Source: Tubulanus polymorphus
Taxonomy: Eukaryota > Nemertea > Palaeonemertea > Tubulaniformes > Tubulanidae
DNA length: 64,000 bases
Assembly: GCF_964204645.1 (NCBI RefSeq)
Contig: NC_134026.1
Location: forward strand, 28,786,650-28,850,649
Reading direction: 5' to 3'
Shown here piece by piece: positions 63,752 to 64,000 of this stretch (the stretch's first letter is position 1; each line of letters begins with the position of its first letter). The position numbers and the translations under genes were made by a program. The notes beneath the pieces are model-generated. The model saw nothing but the letters and a program-made list of their open reading frames with translations, did no database searches and had not been told where the DNA came from.

Positions 63752-64000
63752 ATGGAATTACCGACTCCAAATTGGGATGATTTTCACAAAAATGGAATAA
63801 CATCGGATCTTGATCGGATGGATTGGCTACTTGTAAAAAGGCGAATGCGAGCACATGAATGTCAACGAAGTGGCTGGCAAATATTGGATCCACTTTCGAC
63901 TTCACTGCCTTCAAAATCAAAGAAATATAAAACTTTATGGAGCGAAGGGGAGGAAGAGATTCATACACGTTGTTCTGATTCGGCGTCGCCACCACCAACC
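63752..64000 (+). CDS. 5' part of an unidentified gene, cut by the window edge
   Basis: An ATG in good context (AACGATGG) opens 83 codons without a stop up to the window end. The translation begins MELPTPNWDDFHKNG and continues with WLLVKRRMRAHECQRSGWQ, then a Ser/Lys/Glu-rich part with SASPPPT at the edge. It is polar, has no signal peptide and no low-complexity bias. I do not recognise the family. An antisense frame (63998-63669) is open too, but is probably a shadow. Confidence 0.45.
   Translation, partial: MELPTPNWDDFHKNGITSDLDRMDWLLVKRRMRAHECQRSGWQILDPLSTSLPSKSKKYKTLWSEGEEEIHTRCSDSASPPPT

Overview
This is nuclear DNA of an intron-bearing animal. The evidence is GT-AG introns in all three phases, two typical rhodopsin-class GPCRs, a cytosolic sulfotransferase, a calcium-binding EGF module, and many short inverted-repeat transposons in AT-rich intergenic DNA. 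The neuropeptide F (NPF)-type receptor, the GPR83-type receptor and NIT-domain guanylyl cyclases together suggest a marine invertebrate, perhaps a spiralian (mollusc, annelid or relative). The species cannot be fixed from the window.

Layout. 264-4072 (-): a six-exon gene for a secreted protein with a C-terminal Ca-binding EGF domain; its family is not recognised. 4073-21632: gene-poor DNA with a 416-bp foldback element (11420-11835) and a possible broken coding remnant near 19.7-20.2 kb. 21633-22892 (+): intronless NPF/NPY-type receptor. 26627-29972 and 31859-35407 (+): two tandem genes for membrane guanylyl cyclases with an extracellular nitrate/nitrite-sensing (NIT) domain, rebuilt here exon by exon (699 and 661 aa). 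38299-39648 (-): intronless GPR83-like receptor. 39649-60766: about 21 kb with no confident gene; it holds a perfect palindrome with flanking direct repeats (42216-42247), a 1.8-kb foldback element made of 144-bp units (55568-57361) and a MITE (60269-60488). 60767-63234 (+): two-exon cytosolic sulfotransferase. 63752-64000 (+): open reading frame running off the right edge, probably the start of another gene.

The window is rich in signalling genes: a tandem cGMP-synthesising receptor pair lies between two neuropeptide-type GPCRs. The NIT-cyclases are the most unusual system here. They resemble a bacterial NIT sensor joined to an animal class III cyclase, with no kinase-homology domain. Both copies keep the metal-binding Asp and guanine-selecting residues but lack the Asn and Arg that stabilise the transition state. 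That pattern matches the alpha subunit of soluble guanylyl cyclase and suggests they need a partner subunit.

The two foldback elements share similar TAY-type ends and each has a 6-bp target duplication, so they look like members of one transposon superfamily. All gene models come from reading splice sites and frames by eye; no transcript or database evidence was available.
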